The translations under genes were made by a program, and so were the position numbers. A stretch of DNA of 64,000 bases from NCBI GenBank assembly GCA_033763435.1, contig JANRKN010000072.1, positions 16,029-80,028 on the forward strand, in the 5' to 3' direction. Origin of the DNA: JANRKN01 sp033763435 (lineage in GTDB: Bacteria > Planctomycetota > Phycisphaerae > Phycisphaerales > UBA1924). Under the pieces are notes generated by a model that searched no databases, was not told where the DNA came from, and saw only the letters and a list, made by a program, of their open reading frames with translations. This document shows, in pieces, positions 52,817 to 61,319 of this stretch; position 1 is the first letter of the stretch, and each line of letters begins with the position of its first letter.

Positions 52817-53374
52817 ATGGGCCAGCCGATCCGTCCGACGCTTCCCACTACGCCCGCGACTCCGACCGCACGACTCACGCCCCCGCTGAGCACCTTCGTG
52901 CCCGAGGGTGGGCCGATCCCGGAGATGCCGCGTGCCTCGCTCCGGCTCGTCAACGACACCGGCGCGCCCACGCCCGAACCCAAGCCCATCTCTCCGGACA
53001 CCACGACACACACGACCACCGAAACGGGCCCCGACGATTCGACGATCCTCTACAAGTTCGAGCGTCGGACCAGCCCGCGCGAGCTCATCATCGGCGAGGC
53101 CATCGCGGCGTTCGTCACAGGCGAAGAGATCGACCACGCCGTGGTCGCGCCCGCGCAGCTCGTTGATGTCTCGGCCAGCGCCGGCGGCACCGGCGTCGCG
53201 GGCCTGGGCGTTCGCACCAGCGTCCGCATCCCCGTGGGCTCCGAGTTCTCGCTCTTCCCCTCCGACCAGCTCCCGCGGCAGACCGGCATGGTCGTCCGCT
53301 GCGAAGAAGACCCCGAACTCCCCGGCAATTACCGCCTCGGACTCCGCTGCCGCCCGCGCCTCAACGCGGCCTGA
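52817..53374 (+). CDS. PilZ-like domain protein
   Basis: 185 residues from ATG 52817, with GGAG seven bases upstream. The first ~70 residues are Pro/Thr-rich and probably disordered. The C-terminal half has the hallmarks of a PilZ-like barrel: LYKFERRTSPRELIIGEAI with an R-x-x-x-R-like start, then GVRTSVRIPVGSEFSLFPSD and GMVVRCEEDPELPGNYRLGL. PilZ domains often bind cyclic di-GMP, but the canonical RxxxR ... D/NxSxxG pattern is incomplete (VDVSASAGGTG stands in for the second motif), so nucleotide binding is uncertain. It has no close functional neighbour. Confidence 0.7.
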   Translation: MGQPIRPTLPTTPATPTARLTPPLSTFVPEGGPIPEMPRASLRLVNDTGAPTPEPKPISPDTTTHTTTETGPDDSTILYKFERRTSPRELIIGEAIAAFVTGEEIDHAVVAPAQLVDVSASAGGTGVAGLGVRTSVRIPVGSEFSLFPSDQLPRQTGMVVRCEEDPELPGNYRLGLRCRPRLNAA

Positions 53375-53499
53375 GTCGGCAAAGCCCTCCGAGATTCAGC
53401 AACTGGGAAGATCCGCGAGCGGCCCGCGCCCGCGCACATCAGCGCGCGCCGTACGCCACACCGAATCCTGAATGACCAATCGCGAACGCCGTCCCGGCG

Positions 53500-54912
53500 T
53501 TACCGCTGCGCCCCGCGCGCCATTCGTCCTGCAAGAACGAACGCCAGCTCGAGCGACTGCTGATAGTTCAGGCGCGGATCGCAGGGTGATTCGTACTTGA
53601 GGTGCAGGTCATCCTCGGTGACGCCGCTGGCCCCGCCGACGCATTCCGTCACGTCATCGCCCGTGAGTTCGAAGTGAACGCCGCCGAGATGGGCGCCGTT
53701 GTGGGCGAGGGTGTCGTAGACCTCTTCGAGTTCCTGGCGGATGGCGTCGAACGATCGGGTCTTGATGCCCGACTGCGCCTTGATGCCGTTGCCGTGCATC
53801 GGATCGCAGGACCAGAGAACGCGCAGCCCCGCCTCGCGCACCGCGGCGATCAGCGCGGGCATCACGCCCGGCGCCTTGCCCGCGCCCATGCGCGTGATCA
53901 GCACCACCTTGCCCGCGTCGTTGCCGGGGTTCAGGCGCTGGACGAGGGCGACGAGCTCTGCCGGCGTGATCGAGGGGCCGATCTTCACGCCCACGGGGTT
54001 CTGAATGCCGCGGAAGAACTCGACGTGCGCGCCGTCGAGCTGGCGCGTGCGTTCGCCGATCCACGGCATGTGAGTGGTGAGGCAGTACCAGCCCGCGCGG
54101 CGCGGGACCGTCCGCGTCTGCGCCGACTCATAGTGCAGGTTCAGCCCCTCGTGGCTCGTGAAGAACTCGACGCGCGTGAGGTCGTCGACCGCGCGCTCGC
54201 CCAGCGCCTCCATGAACCGCAGGCCGTCGGAGAGGTTCGTCACCATCTTCTCGTACTCGGCCCGTCGCTGGGGCGAGAGGCTCGCGTGCTTGAAGAACGA
54301 GAGGTCCCAGTACTCGGGATGGTGGATGTCGGCAAACCCGCCGTCGACAAGCGAACGGATGAAGTTGAGCGTCAGCGCGGAGTGCTTGTAGCCGCGGACA
54401 AGGAGCTGCGGGTCGGGCGTGCGTGCCTCGGGCGTGAACTCGGCGCGGTTGACGAGGTCGCCGAAGTACGAGGGCAGCGTCACGGGCGCGCCGTTGACGG
54501 TCAGCGTCTCGGTCGGGCTCGAGCGGGGCTTGGAATACTGACCCGCAAAGCGCCCGACGCGGACGACCGGCTTGCGTCCGCCGTGGACGAGCACCAGCGA
54601 CATCTGCAGAAGGATCTTGAGCTTCCCGGCGATCGTGTCGGCGCGCGTGTCGGCCAGCGACTCGGCGCAGTCGCCCCCCTGCAGAATGAACCGCTTGCCG
54701 GCCTGGGCCTCGGCGATCAGCGCGCGCAGGTGCTCGATCTCCCACGACGTGACCAGCGGCGGAAGCTCGGCGAGCTGCGCGACCGCGGCGTCGAGCGCGG
54801 CGCGGTCCGGGTACGCGACGTCCTGCGCGACGGGGCGCGAACGCCACGACCGCGGCGACCAATCGGCCAGCGACGCGGGAACTCCAGACTCGGCACGCAC
54901 ACCGTCAGCCAC
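53500..54912 (-). CDS. Class II 3-deoxy-7-phosphoheptulonate (DAHP) synthase
   Basis: First step of the shikimate pathway: phosphoenolpyruvate plus erythrose 4-phosphate gives DAHP. 470 residues, the usual length for the class II (plant/mycobacterial) type. Motifs: FILQGGDCAESLADTRADTI near residue 95, KPVVRVGRFAGQYSKPRSSP near residue 114, TSHEGLNLHYESAQTRTVPR near residue 250, MPWIGERTRQLDGAHVEFFR, NPVGVKIGPSITPAELVALV, and LWSCDPMHGNGIKAQSGIKT (metal/substrate site). LGGVHFELTGDDVTECVGGA closes the active site. The start is GTG 54912. No other aromatic pathway gene lies nearby. Confidence 0.95.
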   Translation of the reverse strand: MADGVRAESGVPASLADWSPRSWRSRPVAQDVAYPDRAALDAAVAQLAELPPLVTSWEIEHLRALIAEAQAGKRFILQGGDCAESLADTRADTIAGKLKILLQMSLVLVHGGRKPVVRVGRFAGQYSKPRSSPTETLTVNGAPVTLPSYFGDLVNRAEFTPEARTPDPQLLVRGYKHSALTLNFIRSLVDGGFADIHHPEYWDLSFFKHASLSPQRRAEYEKMVTNLSDGLRFMEALGERAVDDLTRVEFFTSHEGLNLHYESAQTRTVPRRAGWYCLTTHMPWIGERTRQLDGAHVEFFRGIQNPVGVKIGPSITPAELVALVQRLNPGNDAGKVVLITRMGAGKAPGVMPALIAAVREAGLRVLWSCDPMHGNGIKAQSGIKTRSFDAIRQELEEVYDTLAHNGAHLGGVHFELTGDDVTECVGGASGVTEDDLHLKYESPCDPRLNYQQSLELAFVLAGRMARGAQR

Positions 54913-55125
54913 GCGAACAGCCCTCGAAGGTTCGATGCCCGGCCCCTTGGCCCCGAAACACGCTCACACGCCCCCAACGTCGGTGGATCGTACGAGGGCC
55001 AAGCCCTCTGAAGGCACAAACGAGAGCCGAACGAACGCCCGAGGTTCTCGGTCCGGCTCAAGCGTCACGGCCCGCGTGACGATGCCTGCTCTGCCCCGCG
55101 CGTCGCGGGAGGAGGATCGGCCAAC

Positions 55126-55422
55126 ATGCCACGCAAGGGCGGACGCAACCGCGGACCGAACGATCGCAAGGGCCGAAAGGGCCCGGGCGACGAGCGCCCG
55201 CGCACGCCCGAGGACCGGATCAACAATCGGGCCAAGAGCCGGCCCAAGGCCAGCCCGACACGGGCGAGCCGCGCCGAGTCCAAGCGCGCCAAGTCAAATC
55301 GCCCTGAGCCCAAGCGCCGCCGCCGAAAGCCCGAGCTGGTGCTGCGGCGGATGAGGCCGATCGCGCACCGCGGCGGACGCCGTGAGCGCGCGAACCGGCG
55401 GATGATCGTCATCGAACGCTGA
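55126..55422 (+). CDS. Small, very basic hypothetical protein
   Basis: 98 residues, about 40% Arg or Lys, with many Pro, Gly, Ser and Asn. The start has a strong ribosome site (GGAGGAGG ten bases upstream). It contains PRTPEDRINNRAKSRPKASP and ends RMIVIER after a run of Arg. No fold is recognised. The composition fits a nucleic-acid- or ribosome-binding protein, or a disordered tail protein. The stop lies 3 bp from the convergent peptidase stop. Divergent from DAHP synthase. Confidence 0.6.
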   Translation: MPRKGGRNRGPNDRKGRKGPGDERPRTPEDRINNRAKSRPKASPTRASRAESKRAKSNRPEPKRRRRKPELVLRRMRPIAHRGGRRERANRRMIVIER

Positions 55423-55425
55423 TCG

Positions 55426-56784
55426 TCACGAGCCCTTGCCTGAGTCCGACTTGCCTGAGTCCGACTTGCCTGAGTCCGACTTGCCCGCGTCCTTCTTCTC
55501 TGGCTCGCTCTTCTCGGGCTCATTCTTCTCAGGCTGGGGCAGCACGATCGACGCGCGCCAATCCTGATCGAGCTGCGCGAACTCCACGCCCAGCGCCTCG
55601 CGCGTCGCGTCCTCGAGCTTTGCGCCGTCGGCCAGCAGATTCAGCCACTTGTTGCGCGCGGGGCGCTTGAAGCGCTCGGACAGGTACATCATCATGTGAT
55701 GGCCCTGCGTGTAGACGTGTCCGCCGAAGTTCCGAGCTTCGCCCCGGAAGTCGGCGATCTTTTCCCACGGCACCAAGCCCTGGCCCAGCTCGGCGCCGTC
55801 CTTGGTGCGCTGCGCCCAGCGCCCGACGCGGTCGTTCACGCGCCTGGCCGAGCCTGAGAACTTCTCCGCGGCGAGTTCGGCGGTGCCTTCGAGAATCCAC
55901 CACGGCATGTCGCTCGCCTTGGGGCCCATCTCGAACGTCGCGACGTGCCCGTATTCGTGCGCCAGCACACTCTCGAGGTTGCGTGCGCTACCGCCCAGGC
56001 CTCGCGCGAGCAGCCGGATCGATTCATTGGGCTCGTTCCACCCGGCGATGTTGTCCTCGTAGCTGAGCTCGATCATGCCGAGCAGGTGCTGCATCGTGCC
56101 GTAGAGCTTGATCTGCTGCACGCGCCCGCCGAGCGAGTCGGGCGCGGTGAGTTCGAAACCCTCTTCCACGTGCCGACGGATCTTCTTGAAGGCCTCGGCG
56201 GTTTTCTTCGCGAGCTCCTCGAGCCCTTCGTCGAACATCACGATCACGCCGCCGCCCGCGGGGTCGGCGACTTCGAGTGACTGCCAGTGCTCGCCGGCGA
56301 AGAGCCAGCCGGGCGTGGCGCCGTCGGTCCGATCAAAGCGCGCGACGTACACCAGCTCGCGGAGCTTGTCTTTGCTCTTCTCGTTGCGCCAGGCCATGCG
56401 CAGCGTGAGCGTCGCGTGGTCGGCTTCGAGCGCGAAGCCGTCGTTGTCCGTCGGCTGCCAGTCGAACTCGGCCGGGGGCGTGCGCTTCAGGTCCTTGGAC
56501 CAGTACGTCTGCTCGGCGAAGAAACGCGGATCGCGCTTCGAGACGTTCGCGAGGTACCCCTCGGGGTCCTGCGCTCGCACGGCCTTGACCATGAGGCCCA
56601 GACGGTCGAGCACCTGCGCGCGGGCCTGAGCCTGCTCGGGCGAGAGCTCGGGCCGCGCGGGGGCCGATTCAGCCTGCGCGCCCGATTTTTCGGGCGCGTC
56701 TGACTGGGCTTGCGCGGGGGCGCCGATGGTCAGCCCCGTCGCCAGCCCCGCGATCAACCACCACCGTGCGCCGATCTGCCGCAT
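55426..56784 (-). CDS. Exported gluzincin-type metallopeptidase with repeat tail
   Basis: 452 residues from ATG 56784, with AGGAG ten bases upstream. Signal peptide RWWLIAGLATGLTIGAPAQA. A beta domain of NTF2-like character precedes a peptidase MA-like domain: His276-Glu-Tyr-Gly-His280 in VLAHEYGHVATF, and Glu299 in WWILEGTAELAAE as probable third zinc ligand. A further conserved piece is YTQGHHMMMYLSERFK. The C-terminal ~35 residues are charged repeats of Pro/Glu/Lys and then S-D-S-G-K units from a 15-bp tandem DNA repeat. Substrate unknown; export to the periplasm or outside is expected. Confidence 0.82.
   Translation of the reverse strand: MRQIGARWWLIAGLATGLTIGAPAQAQSDAPEKSGAQAESAPARPELSPEQAQARAQVLDRLGLMVKAVRAQDPEGYLANVSKRDPRFFAEQTYWSKDLKRTPPAEFDWQPTDNDGFALEADHATLTLRMAWRNEKSKDKLRELVYVARFDRTDGATPGWLFAGEHWQSLEVADPAGGGVIVMFDEGLEELAKKTAEAFKKIRRHVEEGFELTAPDSLGGRVQQIKLYGTMQHLLGMIELSYEDNIAGWNEPNESIRLLARGLGGSARNLESVLAHEYGHVATFEMGPKASDMPWWILEGTAELAAEKFSGSARRVNDRVGRWAQRTKDGAELGQGLVPWEKIADFRGEARNFGGHVYTQGHHMMMYLSERFKRPARNKWLNLLADGAKLEDATREALGVEFAQLDQDWRASIVLPQPEKNEPEKSEPEKKDAGKSDSGKSDSGKSDSGKGS
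55436..55480. repeat. 15-bp in-frame tandem repeat, three perfect copies
   Basis: TTGCCTGAGTCCGAC three times. Read on the minus strand it codes S-D-S-G-K. Degenerate relatives (TTCTCNGGCTC type) continue to about 55535 and encode E-P-E-K units. Confidence 0.9.
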
Positions 56785-56839
56785 GGATCTGACACTCCTG
56801 TTCACAGTTCGCAGGCCTGACCTGCGGCAACTCATTCAC

Positions 56840-58900
56840 TCAGTTCCCGCCGCCGGCCGCGAGAAGGCCCGCGACAGTGGCAGACATCGCGATGATGGCC
56901 TTCATGAGCGATTCTCCCGCGATGAGGCCGGAGGCCGCGGGGATGGCGTACTTGTCGGCGTGTTTGCGGTTGACCAGCTCCCACGCGACGACGCAGACGG
57001 CGCCGATCAGGAAGCCCAGCGCGTTGTTGAAGGGGATGACCCACGAGAGGCCCAGGCCCATCGCGCTGGGGAGGTAGGCGCGCATGCGGGGCGCGAGCTT
57101 CTCGATCAGGGGGAGCAGAATGCCCACGCCCGCGCCGATGAGGATCGCCCACTTGGCGCTGTCGGGCAGGAACTCGATGCCCTTGGTGAGCACGCGGGCG
57201 ACCGCTTCCCACTGCCTTGTCGCGGGCGCGGCGAACTTTTCGAGCGCTTCCTTGTTGGGCACCATCAGGAACCAGACCGGCACGATCGCGAGCGTGCCGA
57301 AGAACACGCCCACGAACTGCGCGATGAACTGCTGCCTCGGGTTCGCGCCCAGCACGTAGCCGCTCTTGAGGTCGGTGAGCAGGTCGGCGCTGGATGAGGC
57401 GCTGTTGGCGGCGATGCCCGCCGAGGCGAGGTTGGGCACGATCTGTCCGGGGTGGAAGACCGCGAACATGAGCTGCATGACCTTGCCCATCGCGCCGATC
57501 GGCGTCGTGTCGGTCTCGCCCGTCGCGCGGCAGGCAACCAGCGAGAGCACGAAGCTCATCGCGATCGCGATCGCGCCCGCCCACCACGAGATGTGGAACG
57601 CGACGATCTGCACCGCGAGCATGGCGATGGAGATCGGGATCATGCCCGCGATCATCCACTTGGTGGGCACTTCGATGCGCTTCATGTCCTGCGCTTCGGC
57701 GCTCGTCGCGCCCGAGGCATTGCCCGCGCCACCTTCCTTCGACAGACCGCTAAAGGCGCGAACGATCGTCCCGAACTGCAGCGCGACGGCCGTGAGGGAG
57801 GCGACGACCATCACCGCCGTGCCGCCCCAGAGCGACCACGTGGTCAGGCGCAGCACGGTGCCCGCGCCGTTGAGATCGATGTTCCGCACGACGTCGGCCG
57901 CGACGGTCGCCTTGTCGTAGCTGACGTTGCCCGCGGCGTCGGTCACCCAGCCCGTGCCCTTGACCAGCACGTCCTTGCTCACCAGCCAGGGCCCGACGAC
58001 AAAGTACAGCAGCGAAGAGCCCAGGAACATCGACAGGCAGACGCGCATCCGCGTGATCACGCCCGCGGCGATCAGCAGCACGCTGGGCTCAAAGCCAAAG
58101 CCCGGCAGGTCCTTGCCCTGAATCTTGCCCAGACCTTCGTGCGGCAGCAGTTCGGGCAGGCGCCAGGGCAGGACCTTGTCGAGAAACTCCAGCGTGCCCT
58201 TGGGCGTGTTGAGAATGCCCACGATCGCGCCCATCGCCATGCCGCCCAGCAGGGTGTAGGCCTTCATCACGGCCTCCTTGCCCTGCGAATACAGCGACCT
58301 CAGCGTCTCGGCCGCCGCGACGCCCGAGGGGAAGCGCAGCTGCTCGTGGTTGATCATCTGCCTCTTCATGGGGATCGCGAGGAACACGCCCATGAGGCCC
58401 GTGCAGAACGTGAAGGCCGCGACGACCCAGATCGGCTGCACGTCCCAGGTCTTGACGTCCGCGGCGGTCTTGCCCTCGGGCACGACCGCGAGCAGCACGA
58501 GCGCGCCGAACATCGTCGCGATCGTCGCGCCCGTCGAGTACCCCGCGGCCGAGGCGGTCGACTGCATGCAGTTGTTCTCGAGGATCGACATCTGGCTGAG
58601 CCGTCCAGCGCTGAGCACGCGGAAGCCGTTCCAGATGACAAAGCTCATGACGCACGCGGTGATGGCAACGCCGAAGCCCCAACCGATCGCGAGGGTGGTG
58701 TAGAGGTTGGAGGCGGACATGAGCATGCCCAGGATGCCGCCCATCAGCACCGCGCGGAGCGAGAGCTGGCGCATCTTGTTGCCCTGATACACGTGCCGGT
58801 ACCAGTGCAGGTCCTTCTGCTCGGGCGTCGCGTCGGGCGCGAGGGCCGGGATGTCGGTGCTGGGGGCCGATTGGGGTGCCGAAGAGCCGGGCGTGGACAC
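56840..58900 (-). CDS. OPT-family oligopeptide/metal-chelate transporter
   Basis: 686 residues from GTG 58900, with GGAAAGG eight bases upstream; a longer in-frame reading adds Arg/Gly-rich sequence. About 14-16 membrane helices. Family features: RQLSLRAVLMGGILGMLMSA at the start, then SNLYTTLAIGWGFGVAI, ILENNCMQSTASAAGYSTGA and MINHEQLRFPSGVAAAETLR near residue 175. The C-terminal half has VMQLMFAVFHPGQ, ANSASSSADLLTDLKSGYVL, and LPSAMGLGLSWVIPFNNALG. Members move peptides or metal-siderophore complexes with protons; the substrate here cannot be read. Divergent from an ABC ATPase across about 115 bp. Confidence 0.92.
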   Translation of the reverse strand: MSTPGSSAPQSAPSTDIPALAPDATPEQKDLHWYRHVYQGNKMRQLSLRAVLMGGILGMLMSASNLYTTLAIGWGFGVAITACVMSFVIWNGFRVLSAGRLSQMSILENNCMQSTASAAGYSTGATIATMFGALVLLAVVPEGKTAADVKTWDVQPIWVVAAFTFCTGLMGVFLAIPMKRQMINHEQLRFPSGVAAAETLRSLYSQGKEAVMKAYTLLGGMAMGAIVGILNTPKGTLEFLDKVLPWRLPELLPHEGLGKIQGKDLPGFGFEPSVLLIAAGVITRMRVCLSMFLGSSLLYFVVGPWLVSKDVLVKGTGWVTDAAGNVSYDKATVAADVVRNIDLNGAGTVLRLTTWSLWGGTAVMVVASLTAVALQFGTIVRAFSGLSKEGGAGNASGATSAEAQDMKRIEVPTKWMIAGMIPISIAMLAVQIVAFHISWWAGAIAIAMSFVLSLVACRATGETDTTPIGAMGKVMQLMFAVFHPGQIVPNLASAGIAANSASSSADLLTDLKSGYVLGANPRQQFIAQFVGVFFGTLAIVPVWFLMVPNKEALEKFAAPATRQWEAVARVLTKGIEFLPDSAKWAILIGAGVGILLPLIEKLAPRMRAYLPSAMGLGLSWVIPFNNALGFLIGAVCVVAWELVNRKHADKYAIPAASGLIAGESLMKAIIAMSATVAGLLAAGGGN

Positions 58901-58954
58901 GTTCGCAACCTTTCCCTGCCCACCCGCCTCACGGCCCGAGCCCCCGCCTCGGAC

Positions 58955-58970
58955 GTGGAGGTCCACTATA
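58955..58970 (-). promoter_or_regulatory. Candidate -10 (TATAGT) and start-site palindrome of the OPT gene
   Basis: On the minus strand TATAGT (58970-58965) is followed at once by the inverted repeat GTGGA-GG-TCCAC (58966-58955), which would cover the transcription start. No -35 is clear. The palindrome could be an operator, but it is short. Confidence 0.35.
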
Positions 58971-59015
58971 CCAATCCGCACCGGGGCGTGGGCGACATTG
59001 CTACCCTCCCGCCGC

Positions 59016-60146
59016 ATGTCTACCGCGATCGACATCCGCGAGGTTTCCAAGGTCTACCCGCCCCAGGCGGGCATTCAGCGCACGACCGCCGTCGACCGCA
59101 TCACCCTGTCGATCCCCCCGGGCGAGCTGTTCTTCCTGCTCGGCCCCTCGGGCTGCGGCAAGACCACGCTTCTCCGGATGATCGCCGGGTTCATCGAACC
59201 CACGGGCGGGTCCATCGCCTTCAACGGCAAGGACGTCACCTTCACCCCGCCCAACAAGCGCAACACGGGCATGGTCTTCCAGTCGTACGCGCTCTGGCCC
59301 CATATGACCGTCGCGGGCAACGTCGGCTTCGGGCTGGACATCCGCTCGATCAAGGGCGCGGACAAGGACAAGCGCATCGCCGAGGCCCTCGCCGCCGTGC
59401 GCATGGAAAGCTACGCCGCCCGCAAGCCCACCCAGCTTTCGGGCGGTCAGCAGCAGCGCGTGGCGCTCGCGCGCGCGCTGGTCATCCGTCCCGACGTGCT
59501 GCTGCTCGATGAGCCGCTCTCGAACCTCGACGCCAAGCTACGCATCGAGCTGCGCTCGGAGATCCGCCGGATCTGCAAGGCCTCGGGCATCACGACGATC
59601 TACGTGACGCACGATCAGAAAGAAGCGCTGAGCATGGCCGACCGGATCGCGATCATCGATCAGGGGAGGCTTGTGCAGCTCGGGACGCCCGCAGACCTCT
59701 ATCGCAAGCCCGCGTCCAAGTTCGTCGCCGAGTTTCTGGGCGAGACCAACTTCGTCGAGGGGACAGTCGCGGACCTCTCGTCCTCGGGCCCGGCACGCAC
59801 CATCGCCGTCGACACCCCCGCGGGCCGCGTCGTCTCCACGGGCCAGGCACCTGACAACCTCGCGCCGGGCACGCCCGTGCTGCTCTCGCTCAGGCCCGAG
59901 TGTCTCAAGCTTGTTGAGCCCGGCGCCGGGGGCAACCGCCTCTCGGGCAAGGTGCTCGAAACGACGTACTTGGGCGAGCTCGCGCAGCACGTCGTCGAGC
60001 TCAAGCCCGCTTCGGGCGGCCCCGCACTCGCACCCGTCCGTATCGCGCAGCTGAACCCGGCCGCGGCATCGATGATCCGCCCGGGCTCGGACGTCACGGT
60101 CGCCATCCAGAGCGAAGACGTCGTGCTCGTCCCCGCGCGCGGCTGA
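59016..60146 (+). CDS. ABC transporter ATPase with TOBE domain (spermidine/iron/sugar importer type)
   Basis: 376 residues from ATG 59016. The ATPase domain shows Walker A GPSGCGKTTLLRMIAG, Q-loop VFQSYALWPHMTVAGNVGFG, signature LSGGQQQRVALARALV, Walker B VLLLDEPLSNLDAKLR and the H-loop in TIYVTHDQKEALSMADRIAI. The C-terminal ~130 residues form a TOBE/OB-type regulatory domain (FLGETNFVEGTVADLS; LLSLRPECLKLVEP). This layout is that of PotA, FbpC, MalK and UgpC. No permease or binding protein lies within the window, so its partners must be elsewhere. A TACCCT about 8 nt before the ATG may be a -10 of a nearly leaderless message. Confidence 0.92.
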   Translation: MSTAIDIREVSKVYPPQAGIQRTTAVDRITLSIPPGELFFLLGPSGCGKTTLLRMIAGFIEPTGGSIAFNGKDVTFTPPNKRNTGMVFQSYALWPHMTVAGNVGFGLDIRSIKGADKDKRIAEALAAVRMESYAARKPTQLSGGQQQRVALARALVIRPDVLLLDEPLSNLDAKLRIELRSEIRRICKASGITTIYVTHDQKEALSMADRIAIIDQGRLVQLGTPADLYRKPASKFVAEFLGETNFVEGTVADLSSSGPARTIAVDTPAGRVVSTGQAPDNLAPGTPVLLSLRPECLKLVEPGAGGNRLSGKVLETTYLGELAQHVVELKPASGGPALAPVRIAQLNPAAASMIRPGSDVTVAIQSEDVVLVPARG

Positions 60147-60240
60147 GCCGCACGGATGTGCCCCTCAACGAAAGCGCGACGGACGCTCTCGCGCAACGTC
60201 GCGCTGATACTGCGCTCTCTACTCCTCCCGCGGGCGGTTG

Positions 60241-60948
60241 TTACGTACGGCGCCTCGCGAGCACACCCATCCCCAGACCGATCAGCGCCAGCGTGCCGGG
60301 CGTCGGCACGATGAAGGTGAACGAGCCTTGGCTCGGCAGGTCAAAGCCGCCCATCCCGTACGCCTCGGCCTTGCCCTGCTTGGTGATGGTCCAGTCGTAC
60401 CGGTGGGTGTTGGGGTTCAGCACGCCGCGGTCCTTCGCGCCGCTGGTGTTGTGCGTGCTGACGGCAAACCCGCCGCCGGGGCTCACCTCGACCGTCCAGT
60501 TCTCATCGGGCTCGAACATCTTCGGCGCCGCGGCATCGCGAGTCATCGCGCTGAAGCCGCTGGGCCCCAGCGTGATCTTCGTGCGAAGCATCGCGGAGAG
60601 ATCGATCAGTCCGACCGAGCCCGTCGTGGTGGTCGTCCACGTGTCGACGCCGTCGAAGACGCCGGTGGTCGTGAGCGTGAAGGCCTGGCCGTTGTACGTC
60701 TGCGCACCGACGAGGGTGTAGGTGAAGCTCGACGCATCGAGCGAGTACGTCCCGGCGTGCCACGACGAGCCTGACTCACCGCCGACCAGCCGTTCGACGC
60801 GCAGCAGGTCGAACATCACCGTGCTGCTGACCATCTGATGCGACACCAGCCGTGGCGCGTCGGCGGGCCAGCTCAGGGGCTGTGCCGCCGCGGTTCCCAC
60901 ACCCGCCGCGAATCCTGCCGCCATCACGATCCAAGCTGAGCGTGTCAT
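60241..60948 (-). CDS. Exported protein with PEP-CTERM-like tail
   Basis: 235 residues; ribosome site AAGGAG upstream of ATG 60948. Signal peptide WIVMAAGFAAGVGTAAAQ. The body is a beta-rich domain with many Thr and Ser (TYNGQAFTLTTTGVFDGVDT; NTHRYDWTITKQGKAEAYGM) and no recognised family. The C-terminus VPTPGTLALIGLGMGVLA followed by RRRT is the sorting-tail type: Pro/Thr turn, hydrophobic helix, Arg cluster. Such proteins are thought to be cut by an exosortase and attached to or released at the surface; no exosortase is nearby. Confidence 0.8.
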   Translation of the reverse strand: MTRSAWIVMAAGFAAGVGTAAAQPLSWPADAPRLVSHQMVSSTVMFDLLRVERLVGGESGSSWHAGTYSLDASSFTYTLVGAQTYNGQAFTLTTTGVFDGVDTWTTTTTGSVGLIDLSAMLRTKITLGPSGFSAMTRDAAAPKMFEPDENWTVEVSPGGGFAVSTHNTSGAKDRGVLNPNTHRYDWTITKQGKAEAYGMGGFDLPSQGSFTFIVPTPGTLALIGLGMGVLARRRT

Positions 60949-61319
60949 CGCCCGCTCCTTCCGGCGCGAACCACGCGAGCCCCGTGCTGTACACCCTTCC
61001 GGAAGTTCTCGGCGCTCTCACGCGCCTCCACACGCCCACGTCACCCCCAACCCGAGCCCCCGCCTCACTGCTCTCTCTCCGCCCAGCGCTCTCGTTCCCC
61101 GCTCCGTCCCACACCCATGCCACCAACCCCGTACGCAGCGCGAGCCCGAACCTCCCGGAAGCGTGCGCGGGCGCGGGGCCCGCGGTTCGCGCATCCAGAC
61201 TCATCATCACACACAGATGGGCACAATCAAGATGGGATCATTGCCCCGGACGTTCATCCCACATGAGCTGTCGCGACCGCACCGGGGAAACATCGCGGCT
61301 GGGCCGCCGAGCCAACACG
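60949..61319. other. Intergenic region, no gene seen
   Basis: About 370 bp between the PEP-CTERM-like gene and the HIT gene stop. It holds a 10-bp palindrome CTTCCGGAAG at 60996-61005, upstream of the PEP-CTERM-like gene, a possible operator. The rest is C-rich without coding signs. Confidence 0.45.

Noticed and set aside
55436..55480. CRISPR-like array
   Set aside because: The 15-bp units are contiguous, have no spacers and are in frame inside a coding gene.
57452..59512. Plus-strand open frame opposite the OPT transporter running into the ABC ATPase
   Set aside because: Antisense to OPT and out of frame with the ATPase; Arg/His/Asp-rich.
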